Shown piece by piece: positions 33,090 to 41,741 of a DNA stretch of 64,000 bases. Source of the DNA: Listeria monocytogenes (GTDB lineage Bacteria > Bacillota > Bacilli > Lactobacillales > Listeriaceae); the NCBI RefSeq assembly GCF_013282665.1, contig NZ_CP054041.1, positions 186,001-250,000 on the forward strand. The letters run 5' to 3'. The notes below the pieces were generated by a model. The model was not told the origin of the DNA. It did not search any database and was given only the letters and a program-made list of their open reading frames with translations. How positions within the stretch are numbered: position 1 is the stretch's first letter; each line of letters opens with the position of its first letter. The position numbers were made by a program, and so were the translations under genes.

Positions 33090-33118
33090 AGTATACCCCC
33101 TATAGGTATATTATGCAA
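33090..33118 (-). promoter_or_regulatory. csoR promoter with embedded CsoR operator
   Basis: Minus-strand TTGCAT (33113–33118), 17 bp, TATACT (33090–33095). The spacer and -10 contain the inverted repeat ATACC–CCCTATA–GGTAT (33093–33109), a G/C-centred palindrome like known CsoR sites. Occupancy would block RNA polymerase. Confidence 0.8.
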
Positions 33119-33140
33119 GTCTTTAATTTTCGCTAACAAT

Positions 33141-33174
33141 AAAAAAAGCCATAAACAAATACTTGTTTATGGCT
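33141..33174 (-). terminator. terminator after VanY-type gene
   Basis: Minus-strand AGCCATAAACAA–GTAT–TTGTTTATGGCT with TTTTTTTATTG. Confidence 0.9.
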
Positions 33175-33184
33175 GAAAAACTTG

Positions 33185-34009
33185 TTATTTAGCGGCATCT
33201 ACTTTCTTTTGAAGTGCCTCTACATGTTCAAAAAATTCTTCTAATGTCCAGTTGTTTTCATAAATAATTGTTGCGGCATCTTTACCAACATAACGATAAT
33301 GCCAAGATTCATACTGGTACTTTGTGATAGCTTCTCGACCTTTCATATAACGCAAGATAAAACCATAGTTATGAGCATTTTCTTGCAGCCATTTGCCTTC
33401 AGGAGTTGTCCCAAAAGCTTCTGTTAGCTCATATGATTGGCTTTCTGAAGAAATATCCATCGCTAAACCAGTTTGATGTTCACTTGTCCCTGGATAGGCT
33501 ACTGCTTCTCTTGCTTTTTGGTCCCCTTTGGCATTTACTTCTGCTTGGAAGACCTCTTGTTGGCGCTTATACGAACGATAACCAGATACCGCAAATAGTT
33601 TCTTGCCATCTTTGTTCGCGGCCGTAAACATTTCTTCTAATGCAGTAGCTGCCTCTTTTCTGAGTTGCGCTTTTTCGACTTGTTGGTTACCGAAAGAAAA
33701 GGTTACATTCGGTCGAACTAAGTCAGGGGGGGTATATGTCGGTTGCAAAGAATAATCTTTATTGGCTAAAACCAGTATATTTTCCTCGTTTTCAATATAC
33801 TCTATACCATTTTTTTTGGTTAATTTATTTTGTTTGTCAATATAAGGATAAAGCGGATCTTTTTTTAATTCTGCGAGCGTTTGATTACCTGACGATTTTT
33901 GTTCTACTTTAGCAATGGAATCAGCATTTGTTCCACCGAAATATTGGTCTTCCACCGTGTGGACACAACTGATGCTAATGGCTAAAGCGATTGTTAATAA
34001 AGAACTCAT
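33185..34009 (-). CDS. VanY-type D-alanyl-D-alanine carboxypeptidase, secreted
   Basis: Zinc peptidase of family M15B that trims the terminal D-Ala from peptidoglycan stem peptides. Zinc and catalytic motifs are SGYRSYKRQQEVF (about 139–151), SEHQTGLAMDI (His and Asp ligands) and ESWHYRYVG (catalytic Glu and His). The N-terminus LLTIALAISISC is a short export signal ending in a Cys that could be lipidated, although the lipobox is imperfect. The start is uncertain: the ATG at 34009 is 13 nt from AGGAAGG, and a TTG nearer the RBS opens a different frame that stops after 15 codons. Confidence 0.88.
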   Translation of the reverse strand: MSSLLTIALAISISCVHTVEDQYFGGTNADSIAKVEQKSSGNQTLAELKKDPLYPYIDKQNKLTKKNGIEYIENEENILVLANKDYSLQPTYTPPDLVRPNVTFSFGNQQVEKAQLRKEAATALEEMFTAANKDGKKLFAVSGYRSYKRQQEVFQAEVNAKGDQKAREAVAYPGTSEHQTGLAMDISSESQSYELTEAFGTTPEGKWLQENAHNYGFILRYMKGREAITKYQYESWHYRYVGKDAATIIYENNWTLEEFFEHVEALQKKVDAAK

Positions 34010-34067
34010 ATCTGTTTATCAACCTTCCTGTATACATTAAGTCTGATTCTAAGGTAGTAATTAAAAA

Positions 34068-34769
34068 TTATTTTATTGCTGCTTCAAGTGCCACAACAAT
34101 CATATCATTGAAAGTAGTTTGGCGCTCTTCCGCGGATGTTTCTTCTCCGGTAAAAATATGGTCACTTACAGTTAAAATAGCTAAAGCACGACGACCATAT
34201 TTTTGTGCTAACGTATAAAGTGCCGCTGCTTCCATCTCAATTCCAAGCACACCATAGTCTGCCAATTGTTGTTTGTCTAGTTGATCATTATAAAAACGAT
34301 CTGCCGAAAAAACATTCCCTACTTTAAGCGATAATCCTTTTTCGATACCTGCATCATACGCTTTTTTTAGAAGAGAAAAATCAGCAACTGGGGCAAAATC
34401 TACACCAGCAAAAGTATTGCGATTAATTTGTGAATCTGTGGAAGCCGCTTGTGCAATGACAACATCACGTACTTTAACGTCCGCTTGAATGCCGCCCATA
34501 GTACCTACGCGAATCAAGTTTTTCACATCATAGCTTTGAATTAATTCATTTACATAAATCGAAATAGATGGAATTCCCATACCCGTTCCCATAACAGAAA
34601 CTTTTTCGCCTTTGTATGTACCGGTAAATCCAAGCATACCTCTCACTTGGTTAAATAACACAACATCTTCTAAAAATGTTTCAGCAATGTATTTTGCTCT
34701 TAATGGATCTCCTGGTAATAAAATCGTTTCTGCAATTTCCCCTTGTTTCGCTTCGATATGTACGCTCAT
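34068..34769 (-). CDS. deoD: purine nucleoside phosphorylase, DeoD type
   Basis: Phosphorolytic cleavage of purine (deoxy)nucleosides to base and (deoxy)ribose-1-phosphate. Hexameric bacterial PNP of 233 residues. Signatures: [14 protein letters not shown] with phosphate ligands near residue 20–30, [24 protein letters not shown], and [13 protein letters not shown] at about 178–190; SDHIFTGEE near the end contains the catalytic Asp. RBS AGGAGG lies just upstream. Salvaged bases could then be used by Xpt. Confidence 0.96.
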   Translation of the reverse strand: MSVHIEAKQGEIAETILLPGDPLRAKYIAETFLEDVVLFNQVRGMLGFTGTYKGEKVSVMGTGMGIPSISIYVNELIQSYDVKNLIRVGTMGGIQADVKVRDVVIAQAASTDSQINRNTFAGVDFAPVADFSLLKKAYDAGIEKGLSLKVGNVFSADRFYNDQLDKQQLADYGVLGIEMEAAALYTLAQKYGRRALAILTVSDHIFTGEETSAEERQTTFNDMIVVALEAAIK

Positions 34770-34780
34770 CTTTTTTCCTC

Positions 34781-35014
34781 CTAGTGTTTGTTTTTCTCTT
34801 CATCTAGCAAATAAGCATCCCAAAGTTCATCGAAAATAGACATTCCTGGTAAATACGGCGCATTAAACTCCAGATAATCACAAAGAATATGATAGTTTCT
34901 TGTTTGCTTTGGAAAACTATGATCTCGGTATGCATTGTTGGCAAATTCCGTTTTCTGATCTGTTAGCTTCGGGTCCCGATATGTCATTAAAAAATGATAA
35001 AATGATCTTCCCAA
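34781..35014 (-). CDS. YozE family (UPF0346) SAM-fold protein
   Basis: Short helical protein whose fold resembles a sterile-alpha motif; its function is not established. 77 residues from a TTG start (35014) give [15 protein letters not shown], which aligns with the Bacillus YozE start SFYHYLL. A GTG four codons earlier directly abuts the GCGGA RBS and is less likely. It lies 11 bp before deoD, so the two may be co-transcribed. Confidence 0.85.
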
Positions 35015-35076
35015 CGTACAACACACTCCGCTCTTTTTATGCTTTAACTATAGTTGATTTCCTGAAAAAAATAAAG

Positions 35077-35982
35077 TTAATTTTCGATTTTACGTAGAAT
35101 TTTTTCTGCAAGTCGATGCGTTTCTAGTGCATCTTCCTTGGAAATTGACGCTTTTTCTCCATTTCGCACAGCCGTTAAAAAGGCTTGGATAATTGATACA
35201 AAACCTCTTTTATAAAGCGTTGTCTCCCAGTCACCAAAACGCTCAAAACGTTCTGTCGTGCCTTCATAAATATGCATTTCTGTAACATTTTCAACTTCAT
35301 ATTTGGCGTTTGGTGTCATTACAGCTAAACGTTCTTCGTTTACACCGCTATCACGATTCATGATGGCAGTAGCCACTTTATCTCCCGCTGTAATTTGCAC
35401 TGTTATACTTGCTAAAAGGTCCTCTTGCCATACCGGAACAACGTGTAATTGTTCTATTTTGGCATCTAGTAAAAAACGTATGGTATCAATGACATGAATA
35501 AAATCATCATAAATAAATGTACGAGCTTCACCGGGTTGCGCCGCACGATTTTTTTGCATAATAATCATGTTAGCGTCTGTTAAGGCTTTTAATTCTTGAT
35601 ATTTTGGCGCGTAACGGCGATTAAAGCCAGTCATAAGTAACGTATTTTGTTCTTCTGCTAGACGTGTTAATTCTTCTACTTCGGATAAATTATCGGCAAT
35701 TGGTTTATCCACATAAACTGGAATATGATGTGCTAGAAAGGTCCGGATTACTTCTGGGTGACTTGCTGTAGATGAATGCACAAACGCCGCATTCACGCCA
35801 GACTCAATCATAGAATGAATACTTTGATGATAATGATCAAAACGATATTTCTCACTTAAATGCTTTAATTTCTGAGCATCCCTCGTATAAAGATGTACCT
35901 CGATATTTTCCATTTCCGCAAAAACTGGCAAGTATGCTTTTTGGGCAATGCCTCCAAGGCCTACTACTGCAACTTTTAACAT
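35077..35982 (-). CDS. Gfo/Idh/MocA family oxidoreductase
   Basis: NAD(P)-dependent dehydrogenase of 301 residues. N-terminal Rossmann motif VAVVGLGGIAQKAYLPVF lies at residues 4–21. The EKP-like signature reads YVDKPIADN at about 91–99. The C-terminal alpha/beta domain would hold the substrate, often a sugar or inositol derivative; the substrate here is unknown. It follows msrB after an 82-bp gap that holds a strong palindrome. Confidence 0.88.
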   Translation of the reverse strand: MLKVAVVGLGGIAQKAYLPVFAEMENIEVHLYTRDAQKLKHLSEKYRFDHYHQSIHSMIESGVNAAFVHSSTASHPEVIRTFLAHHIPVYVDKPIADNLSEVEELTRLAEEQNTLLMTGFNRRYAPKYQELKALTDANMIIMQKNRAAQPGEARTFIYDDFIHVIDTIRFLLDAKIEQLHVVPVWQEDLLASITVQITAGDKVATAIMNRDSGVNEERLAVMTPNAKYEVENVTEMHIYEGTTERFERFGDWETTLYKRGFVSIIQAFLTAVRNGEKASISKEDALETHRLAEKILRKIEN

Positions 35983-36005
35983 GTGTATCGCTCCTTTTCA
36001 TAACA

Positions 36006-36057
36006 ATGCCAGAGAATGATTTCGCGATATTATTCTGCGCATTTCATTTTCTGGCAT
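36006..36057. repeat. 52-bp imperfect palindrome between msrB and oxidoreductase gene
   Basis: ATGCCAGAGAATGA and TCATTTTCTGGCAT are 14-nt arms that pair fully (one G·U) around a 24-nt centre. No T-tract follows on either strand, so it is not an ordinary terminator. Confidence 0.7.
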
Positions 36058-36064
36058 CATTTGT

Positions 36065-36502
36065 TTATTCAAAGATTTTTTTGTATGCTTGGTAGCCTTC
36101 TTCTTCTAACTTATCCACAGGGACGAATCTGAGCGCTGCGGAGTTAATGCAGTAGCGAAGTCCACCCTTATCTTGTGGTCCATCTGGAAAAACATGCCCT
36201 AAATGGGAATCCGCATCAGCAGATTTCACTTCTGTCCGAATCATACCATGCGATAAATCTCTATGTTCGATTACTTCTGTCTCATCAATTGGCTTAGTGA
36301 AACTTGGCCAACCACAGCCAGCATCGTATTGATCATTGGATGAAAAAAGCGGCTTACCAGAAACAATATCTACATAAATCCCTTTTGCCGCATTATCATA
36401 AAACTCGTTTTGAAATGGGCGTTCAGTACCTGCTTTTTGGGTTACCTTATATTGTATATCTGTTAGTTGTTTAAGTCGCTCGTTCTTTTTACTTTCATCC
36501 AT
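36065..36502 (-). CDS. msrB: peptide methionine-R-sulfoxide reductase
   Basis: Reduces the R epimer of methionine sulfoxide in proteins. The catalytic Cys is in [11 protein letters not shown] (about 119–129), with the GCGWPSF and [10 protein letters not shown] motifs in place. The CxxC zinc pairs found in many MsrBs are missing (FSSNDQYD and GPQDKGG occur at those places), so this is the metal-free form. 145 residues. It lies 6 bp after msrA; the two form a repair pair. Confidence 0.95.
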   Translation of the reverse strand: MDESKKNERLKQLTDIQYKVTQKAGTERPFQNEFYDNAAKGIYVDIVSGKPLFSSNDQYDAGCGWPSFTKPIDETEVIEHRDLSHGMIRTEVKSADADSHLGHVFPDGPQDKGGLRYCINSAALRFVPVDKLEEEGYQAYKKIFE

Positions 36503-36508
36503 TTGATT

Positions 36509-37042
36509 TCACCCTTTCCAGTTGGCATCTATGAATGCAGCACGACCTGAAGCAACTTGATATCCCTCATAGTGCGCTTTTTCTTTTTTGTAAAAATCTT
36601 GATGATATTCTTCAGCAGGATAAAATGTTTCTGCTTTGGCAATTTCTGTGACAATAGGCTTTTTAAATCTACCACTCGCATCAAGTGCTGCTTTTGATTT
36701 TTCAGCAATTTCTTTTTGCTCTTCATTGTGGTAAAAAATAACTGGACGATACGAATCGCCACGATCAACAAATTGGCCCGCCGCATCAGTTGGATCGGTT
36801 TGTTGCCAATATACTTCGACTAATTTCTCATATGGAAAAACCGCCGGATCAAATGTGATTTGGATTGCTTCTGTATGTCCTGTTGTCCCGCTGCAAACTT
36901 CTTTATAGGTTGGATTAACCGTATGACCACCCGTGTAACCTGAAACAACTTTTTCAATTCCCGGTTGCGTGTCAAAAGGTTTTACCATACACCAAAAGCA
37001 TCCTCCAGCAAATGTTGCTTTTTCAAGTGATTCTTTTGTCAT
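36509..37042 (-). CDS. msrA: peptide methionine-S-sulfoxide reductase
   Basis: Reduces the S epimer of methionine sulfoxide. Catalytic GGCFWC at about 13–18 (Cys15) and [25 protein letters not shown] is the classical MsrA block. YHQDFYKK lies near the C-terminus. 177 residues, with no fused MsrB. The recycling Cys near the C-terminus is not evident, so regeneration may use other cysteines. Upstream of and paired with msrB. Confidence 0.95.
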   Translation of the reverse strand: MTKESLEKATFAGGCFWCMVKPFDTQPGIEKVVSGYTGGHTVNPTYKEVCSGTTGHTEAIQITFDPAVFPYEKLVEVYWQQTDPTDAAGQFVDRGDSYRPVIFYHNEEQKEIAEKSKAALDASGRFKKPIVTEIAKAETFYPAEEYHQDFYKKEKAHYEGYQVASGRAAFIDANWKG

Positions 37043-37077
37043 AAAAATGCCCCCTAACTAGGATTCAACCAGCCAAA

Positions 37078-37692
37078 TTACTTCACTGGTACTAAAAGTG
37101 TAAACGAAATATCGTCTTTCTTCAAATTTAGCGTATCAGCACGTACTTTTGTGTCACCTTGAAGTTTCAGCTTATCTAGGGAGAGATAGATTTTTTCCTT
37201 TTTAGGCATAATTGTCACCCAATCAGGGAATTTATAGTTTTTGCTTACATAATTCATTACGTAAGACACGGGCAGTGGCAAAGCGCCAACTGACATATCT
37301 TTAAGCGTCAACTCAACATTGCCATTATCAACAACTTCTGGTGAGAACTTCAAGCGTAGTTCGACTGGTTCACCAAAAATTTCAGCTTCGGCAGTAAAAT
37401 TAACATTATTTGCGACGAAAACTTTATAACCGATATCTTGATCTTTGCTAAAATCTTCTATATAAGAACTAATCAATTGATTTAAGTCAGCTTTTGTTGT
37501 GCTCGTTTGAAATTCAACCATTGATTTATTACTAATAAGGGATGGAGTAGGTTCATCTTGCGGGCTAAGTTTGAATACTGCTACATAAATCCAGCCAGCA
37601 GAAAGTAGAAGTACACTAATTAATGTGATACATACCCATTTCCAATAATTACGTTTTGGTTTTTTGGGAGCCGATCGTGTTTCTCTCTGCAC
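37078..37692 (-). CDS. YpmS family (DUF2140) membrane-anchored protein
   Basis: 204 residues: a basic cytosolic start (QRETRSAPKKPKRNYWKW), one membrane segment (about 18–40, VCITLISVLLLSAGWIYVAVF) and an extracellular domain with the DUF2140 pattern (FSPEVVDNGNVELTLKDMSVGALPLPVSYVMNYV). Function is not known. It is paired with the YpmR-type lipase upstream, as in Bacillus, which suggests a shared role at the cell envelope. Confidence 0.88.
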   Translation of the reverse strand: MQRETRSAPKKPKRNYWKWVCITLISVLLLSAGWIYVAVFKLSPQDEPTPSLISNKSMVEFQTSTTKADLNQLISSYIEDFSKDQDIGYKVFVANNVNFTAEAEIFGEPVELRLKFSPEVVDNGNVELTLKDMSVGALPLPVSYVMNYVSKNYKFPDWVTIMPKKEKIYLSLDKLKLQGDTKVRADTLNLKKDDISFTLLVPVK

Positions 37693-37707
37693 GATTTTAA
37701 CACCTTT

Positions 37708-38493
37708 CTATTTGGGAATATTGCCTTCGTTTAATTGTTTTACGATAGCTTTGTCTAATTCCGTTGTCATCTTCTCATATCCTGTATGATTAGGATGGAA
37801 ATAATCATCTGACAGTAGCGAATTAGGTTTATCTTTATTAGCTGCATTTCGATCTTCTAAAACTTTTGCAATAGGTACAAAATAGGCATTGTTAGCTTGC
37901 TGAATTGTTTTCTTGGAAGCTTCATTCCAGTCAGAGATAATCTCATCAAATTGTTTGATATCGCTAAAGTAAGTTGTATATGGATTGTAAATGCCCATTA
38001 AAAATATCGCGGCATCTTTGTTATAGGACCGAATGTCTTTTAGAAGTGTCTCTAACTCTTGTTGGAATTCTTTGTTTGCTTTTGTAAAATCATCTACATT
38101 TACATTTAAAAGACGCGATTGCAAAATAGCCATGACATCATTTCCGCCAATGGTGATTGTTATTACATTCGCATTTTTGACATCTTCCTGGAAATCTTTG
38201 TTTGTTTTTAAACGTTTTTCGAGTTGGGTTATTTTGTTTCCAGATACTCCGTAATTACTCGTTTTTACGCTTGGAATATTTGGCTCTTCTTCTAGTTCTT
38301 GGGGGATAATGCCGACATAACCGCCCTCTTTGTTTTCATCACCAACACCTTCTGTTAATGAATCCCCCATGGCAACGAGGTTAATCGGGATTTCTTTTGA
38401 TTCTTTATAATACTTGATACCAAAAACTGCGCCAACAAGAAGTGCGATAACAAGCACGCCTCCTGTAAGCCACAGCCATTTTTTCTTTGTCAT
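37708..38493 (-). CDS. YpmR-like SGNH/GDSL hydrolase, membrane anchored
   Basis: Esterase/lipase-fold protein of 261 residues. An N-terminal membrane anchor (about 6–26) is followed by the SGNH blocks: GDSLTEGVGD (catalytic Ser, about 43–52), GVSGNKI, GGND at about 117–120 and the catalytic dyad DDYFHPNHTGYE near 238. The start is ATG 38493; a TTG two codons earlier is possible. The natural substrate is unknown, perhaps lipid or acylated wall polymers. It lies between degV and ypmS. Confidence 0.9.
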   Translation of the reverse strand: MTKKKWLWLTGGVLVIALLVGAVFGIKYYKESKEIPINLVAMGDSLTEGVGDENKEGGYVGIIPQELEEEPNIPSVKTSNYGVSGNKITQLEKRLKTNKDFQEDVKNANVITITIGGNDVMAILQSRLLNVNVDDFTKANKEFQQELETLLKDIRSYNKDAAIFLMGIYNPYTTYFSDIKQFDEIISDWNEASKKTIQQANNAYFVPIAKVLEDRNAANKDKPNSLLSDDYFHPNHTGYEKMTTELDKAIVKQLNEGNIPK

Positions 38494-38507
38494 CTGCAAT
38501 CACTCAC

Positions 38508-39347
38508 TTAGTCAGTATAGTACATAAATGCAAACGCGCCAGTTCCAGCATGTGTGGAGATAACTGGGTCTGCAAAAAATAGTGGAATTTCTGTTAAACC
38601 GGTTATTTCTTTTGATTCAGCGATAAAATCATCCGCTAAATTAAGCCCATCCGCATGGACAACATCAAGATGCTGAATTTTTTTCGGTTCATCTTTAATT
38701 AGGTTTAGACAATATTGTAACACTTTTTTATTGCTGCGGACTTTCGTTTCTTCTTCCAATTGTCCATCTGTTAATTTAGCAATTAATTTGATATTTAAAA
38801 GGCTACCGAAGAAGCCTTGCATCCGACCAACACGTCCACCTTTAATTAAGTTATCAAGTGTTACGACAACGATATAAAGTTTTGTTTTGTCACGAATGTC
38901 ATTGATTTTTGCATGAATTTCTTCTACAGAATAATCACCAGACTGAGCCATTTCAGCGGCTTTTAATACTTGGAACGCTTGCCCACGTGCTGTATAATCG
39001 CTATCTACTACTGTAATATTTCCTTCTACCATGTCAGCTGCTTGGCGAGCTGCGTTTACAGTACCACTTAGTTTTTCGGTTAAATGGATAGAAAGAATTT
39101 CATAGCCTTCCGCCGTATATTTTTCGTATGCTTCTACAAAAGAACCAATGGCAGGTTGAGAAGATTTTGGTAATTCTTTTGTTTCAGCCATTCGCACCAT
39201 AAATTCTTCCGGCGTGATGTCTGTTTTAGGATTGTATACTTGTCCATCAATCTCTACAGTCAAATACAAAATGTCAATATTCCATTTTGCTGCTTCTTCT
39301 AATGTTAGTCCAGCAGTTGAATCAGTGATAATTTTTATTTTTCTCAT
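38508..39347 (-). CDS. DegV family fatty-acid-binding protein
   Basis: FakB/DegV-type protein that holds a fatty acid for phosphorylation by a FakA kinase, feeding exogenous fatty acids into lipids. 279 residues. KIITDSTAGLTLEEA at the N-terminus, SSQPAIGSF at about 79–87, and VDSDYTARGQ with KGGRVGRMQGFFGSLLNIKLI form the ligand pocket. The FakA partner is not in this window. A promoter TTGTGT–16 bp–TATAAT is visible on the minus strand upstream. Confidence 0.92.
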   Translation of the reverse strand: MRKIKIITDSTAGLTLEEAAKWNIDILYLTVEIDGQVYNPKTDITPEEFMVRMAETKELPKSSQPAIGSFVEAYEKYTAEGYEILSIHLTEKLSGTVNAARQAADMVEGNITVVDSDYTARGQAFQVLKAAEMAQSGDYSVEEIHAKINDIRDKTKLYIVVVTLDNLIKGGRVGRMQGFFGSLLNIKLIAKLTDGQLEEETKVRSNKKVLQYCLNLIKDEPKKIQHLDVVHADGLNLADDFIAESKEITGLTEIPLFFADPVISTHAGTGAFAFMYYTD

Positions 39348-39526
39348 ATAGCCACATCCAGTTTTGCTTATTTTATCTTATTATAACATCCCAGGCAGTA
39401 TACACAACCTATAAACTAGTTTTAAGAAAAGAGAAAGAAATGGTATTTGTCTTTCTATTCTGGATTTTTTAGCGTATGATAGATATACAATATACTTAAA
39501 AATTTGTAGAAAAGTATGGTGATAAA

Positions 39527-40159
39527 ATGAATGTCACTTCTTACAATTGGAAAGAAGAAGTAGCAAGTGCTATAACGCATGGTATTGGGTTTATCCTTAG
39601 TATTCCCGCGCTCGTCTTACTTATAATATTCGCTGCCGGAAAAGATAATCCTCTTTATTTAACAAGTTTTTTAATTTATGGAATTTCCCTCATGTTGCTT
39701 TATATTTGCTCCACACTACTTCATAGCTTCAAGCCTTGCAAGGCGCGGACAGTTTTTAACATTATGGACCACGCTGCGATTTATGTATTAATTGCTGGCA
39801 GTTATACGCCATTTGTTTTGATTACAATTCAAGGGACACTTGGCTGGACACTATTTGCTGTCATTTGGGGGCTCGCAATTGCTGGGATTGTTTATAAGAT
39901 ATTCATGACTGGCAAATTAAAACTTTTATCGACAAGTGTTTACTTACTTATGGGGTGGATGGTTATGTTTGCGATTAAACCTCTTTATGCAGGGCTTACT
40001 CCAACTGGATTTTGGTTACTTGCAACTGGCGGAATTATGTTTACTGTAGGCGCTGTTTTTTACAGTATTCCTCGTATCCCCTATATGCACGCGATCTGGC
40101 ATTTATTTGTTATCGCAGGAACCGCTTTTATGTATTTCTGTATTTTATTTTATGTTTAA
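39527..40159 (+). CDS. hemolysin III / PAQR-like membrane protein (YqfA family)
   Basis: Seven-transmembrane protein of 210 residues. Conserved family motifs are EEVASAITHGIGFILS, CSTLLHSF, DHAAIYVLIAGSYTPF and the C-terminal AIWHLFVIAGTAFMYFCI with metal-binding His residues. The name comes from Bacillus cereus hemolysin III; hemolytic activity should not be assumed here. The RBS (GGTGAT) is weak. Confidence 0.9.
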   Translation: MNVTSYNWKEEVASAITHGIGFILSIPALVLLIIFAAGKDNPLYLTSFLIYGISLMLLYICSTLLHSFKPCKARTVFNIMDHAAIYVLIAGSYTPFVLITIQGTLGWTLFAVIWGLAIAGIVYKIFMTGKLKLLSTSVYLLMGWMVMFAIKPLYAGLTPTGFWLLATGGIMFTVGAVFYSIPRIPYMHAIWHLFVIAGTAFMYFCILFYV

Positions 40160-40174
40160 ATAACACAATGCAAA

Positions 40175-40206
40175 GACCTTCTCCAACGCGAGAAGGTTTT
40201 TTATAT
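40175..40206 (+). terminator. terminator after hemolysin III gene
   Basis: CCTTCTC–CAACGC–GAGAAGG followed by TTTTTTAT. Confidence 0.88.
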
Positions 40207-40225
40207 AGTATAGCACAATTAAGAC

Positions 40226-40254
40226 TTGTTTTTAATTATGTCATACTATATAAT
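40226..40254 (+). promoter_or_regulatory. promoter of ccpN-like–PSRP–ppdK operon with CcpN-type box
   Basis: -35 TTGTTT (40226–40231), 17 bp, -10 TATAAT (40249–40254). The spacer contains TATGTCATACT (40237–40247), a full match to the Bacillus CcpN consensus TRTGHYATAYW. ATTATGT at 40235–40241 recurs inverted as ACATAAT at 40265–40271. Confidence 0.7.
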
Positions 40255-40280
40255 GATTAGCATAACATAATGAAAAGGAT

Positions 40281-40898
40281 GTGATTCCCATCGAACTTTC
40301 TCCTAGACAACATCAAATTGTTGCCTATGTTCGCACGAATGAGCCGGCTACTGGTGACTCTATCGCTGCACATTTAAAACTAACACGAGCCACCATTCGA
40401 GCTGATTTATCAATTTTAACCATGACTGGCATTTTAGATGCTCGCCCAAAAGTTGGATACTTTTATTCCGGCTTAGAAACGAATCCAATTCATTTTGATG
40501 AAATTCGTCAGTTAAAAGTAGCCGATATTATGACACAGCCATTTTTCGCAAAAAAAGAAACGAGTGTATATGATGCGATTGTTATGCTCTTTATGGAAGA
40601 TATTGGTAGTTTATACGTCATTGAAGATGATCTTTTAGTTGGACTTGTTTCCAGAAAAGACTTGCTAAAAGGCGCCCTTGCTGATGCAGATACGAAAGCG
40701 ACACCGATTGCGACAATTATGACACGGATGCCAAACCTTGTGACTGTTACAAAAAACGACACTGTGTTACATGCTGCCGAACAACTCGTGTTCCACCAAA
40801 TCGATTCGCTTCCCGTTCTAGAAAACACCAAAGTCGTTGGAAAAATTTCAAAAACCCGTATTACTGCGCTATTTGTAGATACAATTAAAAAGGTTTAG
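40281..40898 (+). CDS. CcpN-like transcriptional repressor (HTH plus CBS pair)
   Basis: In Bacillus CcpN represses gluconeogenic genes under glycolytic conditions. The 205 residues show an N-terminal HTH (about 5–62; LKLTRATIRADLSILTMTGILDARPKVGYFY matches CcpN closely) followed by two CBS motifs (about 72–140 and 145–202) that bind nucleotides. First of three plus-strand genes with PSRP and ppdK. The annotated GTG at 40281 is only 1 nt after AAAAGGA; the extended RBS AAGGATGTGATT instead points to a start at ATT 40284 or ATC 40290. Confidence 0.9.
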   Translation: MIPIELSPRQHQIVAYVRTNEPATGDSIAAHLKLTRATIRADLSILTMTGILDARPKVGYFYSGLETNPIHFDEIRQLKVADIMTQPFFAKKETSVYDAIVMLFMEDIGSLYVIEDDLLVGLVSRKDLLKGALADADTKATPIATIMTRMPNLVTVTKNDTVLHAAEQLVFHQIDSLPVLENTKVVGKISKTRITALFVDTIKKV

Positions 40899-40910
40899 TA
40901 GGAGGAAAAT

Positions 40911-41723
40911 ATGGAAAATCCGGTTATTATATACGTTATTTCAGATGCTATCGGAGAAACTGCTCAACATATTATTCGCGCGGTAACAGCTCAGTTTTCA
41001 CTTAACAAGCCTGCAGATATTCGGCGCCATGCTTTTATTCGAGATGAGAGCGCTTTACTTGAAACATTAGAAGAAGCCAAAGCGGCAGGTGGTATCGTCG
41101 TTCAAACGCTCGTACAAGCTAAGTTAGCTACTTATGCCACTAATTTTTGTGTAAAAAACAATATTCCGAACGTAGATTTATTACATACACTAACCGCTGC
41201 AGTTGAAGCAAAAACTGGCTTAAAATCTAAACAAGACCCTGGCAATATGCGTCGTCTTGATAGCAATTATTTTGATCGTATTGCAGCCATTGAATTCGCC
41301 GTAAAATATGATGATTGCAAAGATCCCCGTGGCTTGCTAGATGCAGATATCGTTCTTGTTGGGGTATCAAGAACGAGCAAAACCCCACTAAGTAGCTTTC
41401 TTGCCAATCAAAATTGGAAAGTTGCTAATGTACCACTTGTTCCCGAGATTCCGATTCCTGCTGAACTTTTCCAAATCCCAGCGGAACGTATTATCGGCCT
41501 GACAACCACCCCAGAAAAACTAGCGCAAATTCGCAAAGTCCGTTTGAAATCTATCGGTTTAGACGAAGCAAGTAGTTATTCCAGTGAAAAACGTATTTTA
41601 GAAGAATTAGAATACGGTTATGACACATTCAAAAAACTTGGTTGCCAAGTCATTCATGTAGAAGATAAAGCCATTGAGGAAACCGCTGCCCTAATCACGG
41701 AAATTATCACGAGTTACCACTAA
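40911..41723 (+). CDS. PPDK regulatory protein (bifunctional kinase/pyrophosphorylase, DUF299)
   Basis: Inactivates pyruvate phosphate dikinase by ADP-dependent phosphorylation of its active-site threonine and reactivates it by Pi-dependent dephosphorylation. 270 residues. The unusual P-loop GVSRTSKTPLSSFLA lies at about 148–162. N-terminal IYVISDAIGETAQHI and the LTTTPEKLAQIR segment are family marks. It lies 12 bp after the ccpN-like gene and 18 bp before ppdK, its target, which explains the cluster. Confidence 0.95.
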   Translation: MENPVIIYVISDAIGETAQHIIRAVTAQFSLNKPADIRRHAFIRDESALLETLEEAKAAGGIVVQTLVQAKLATYATNFCVKNNIPNVDLLHTLTAAVEAKTGLKSKQDPGNMRRLDSNYFDRIAAIEFAVKYDDCKDPRGLLDADIVLVGVSRTSKTPLSSFLANQNWKVANVPLVPEIPIPAELFQIPAERIIGLTTTPEKLAQIRKVRLKSIGLDEASSYSSEKRILEELEYGYDTFKKLGCQVIHVEDKAIEETAALITEIITSYH

Positions 41724-41741
41724 TTTGAAGAGGTGAATAAT

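Noticed and set aside
33092..33110. GGGTAT in the csoR promoter as a SigB -10
   Set aside because: No GTTT at 13–15 bp upstream; the bases belong to the CsoR palindrome and a SigA promoter.
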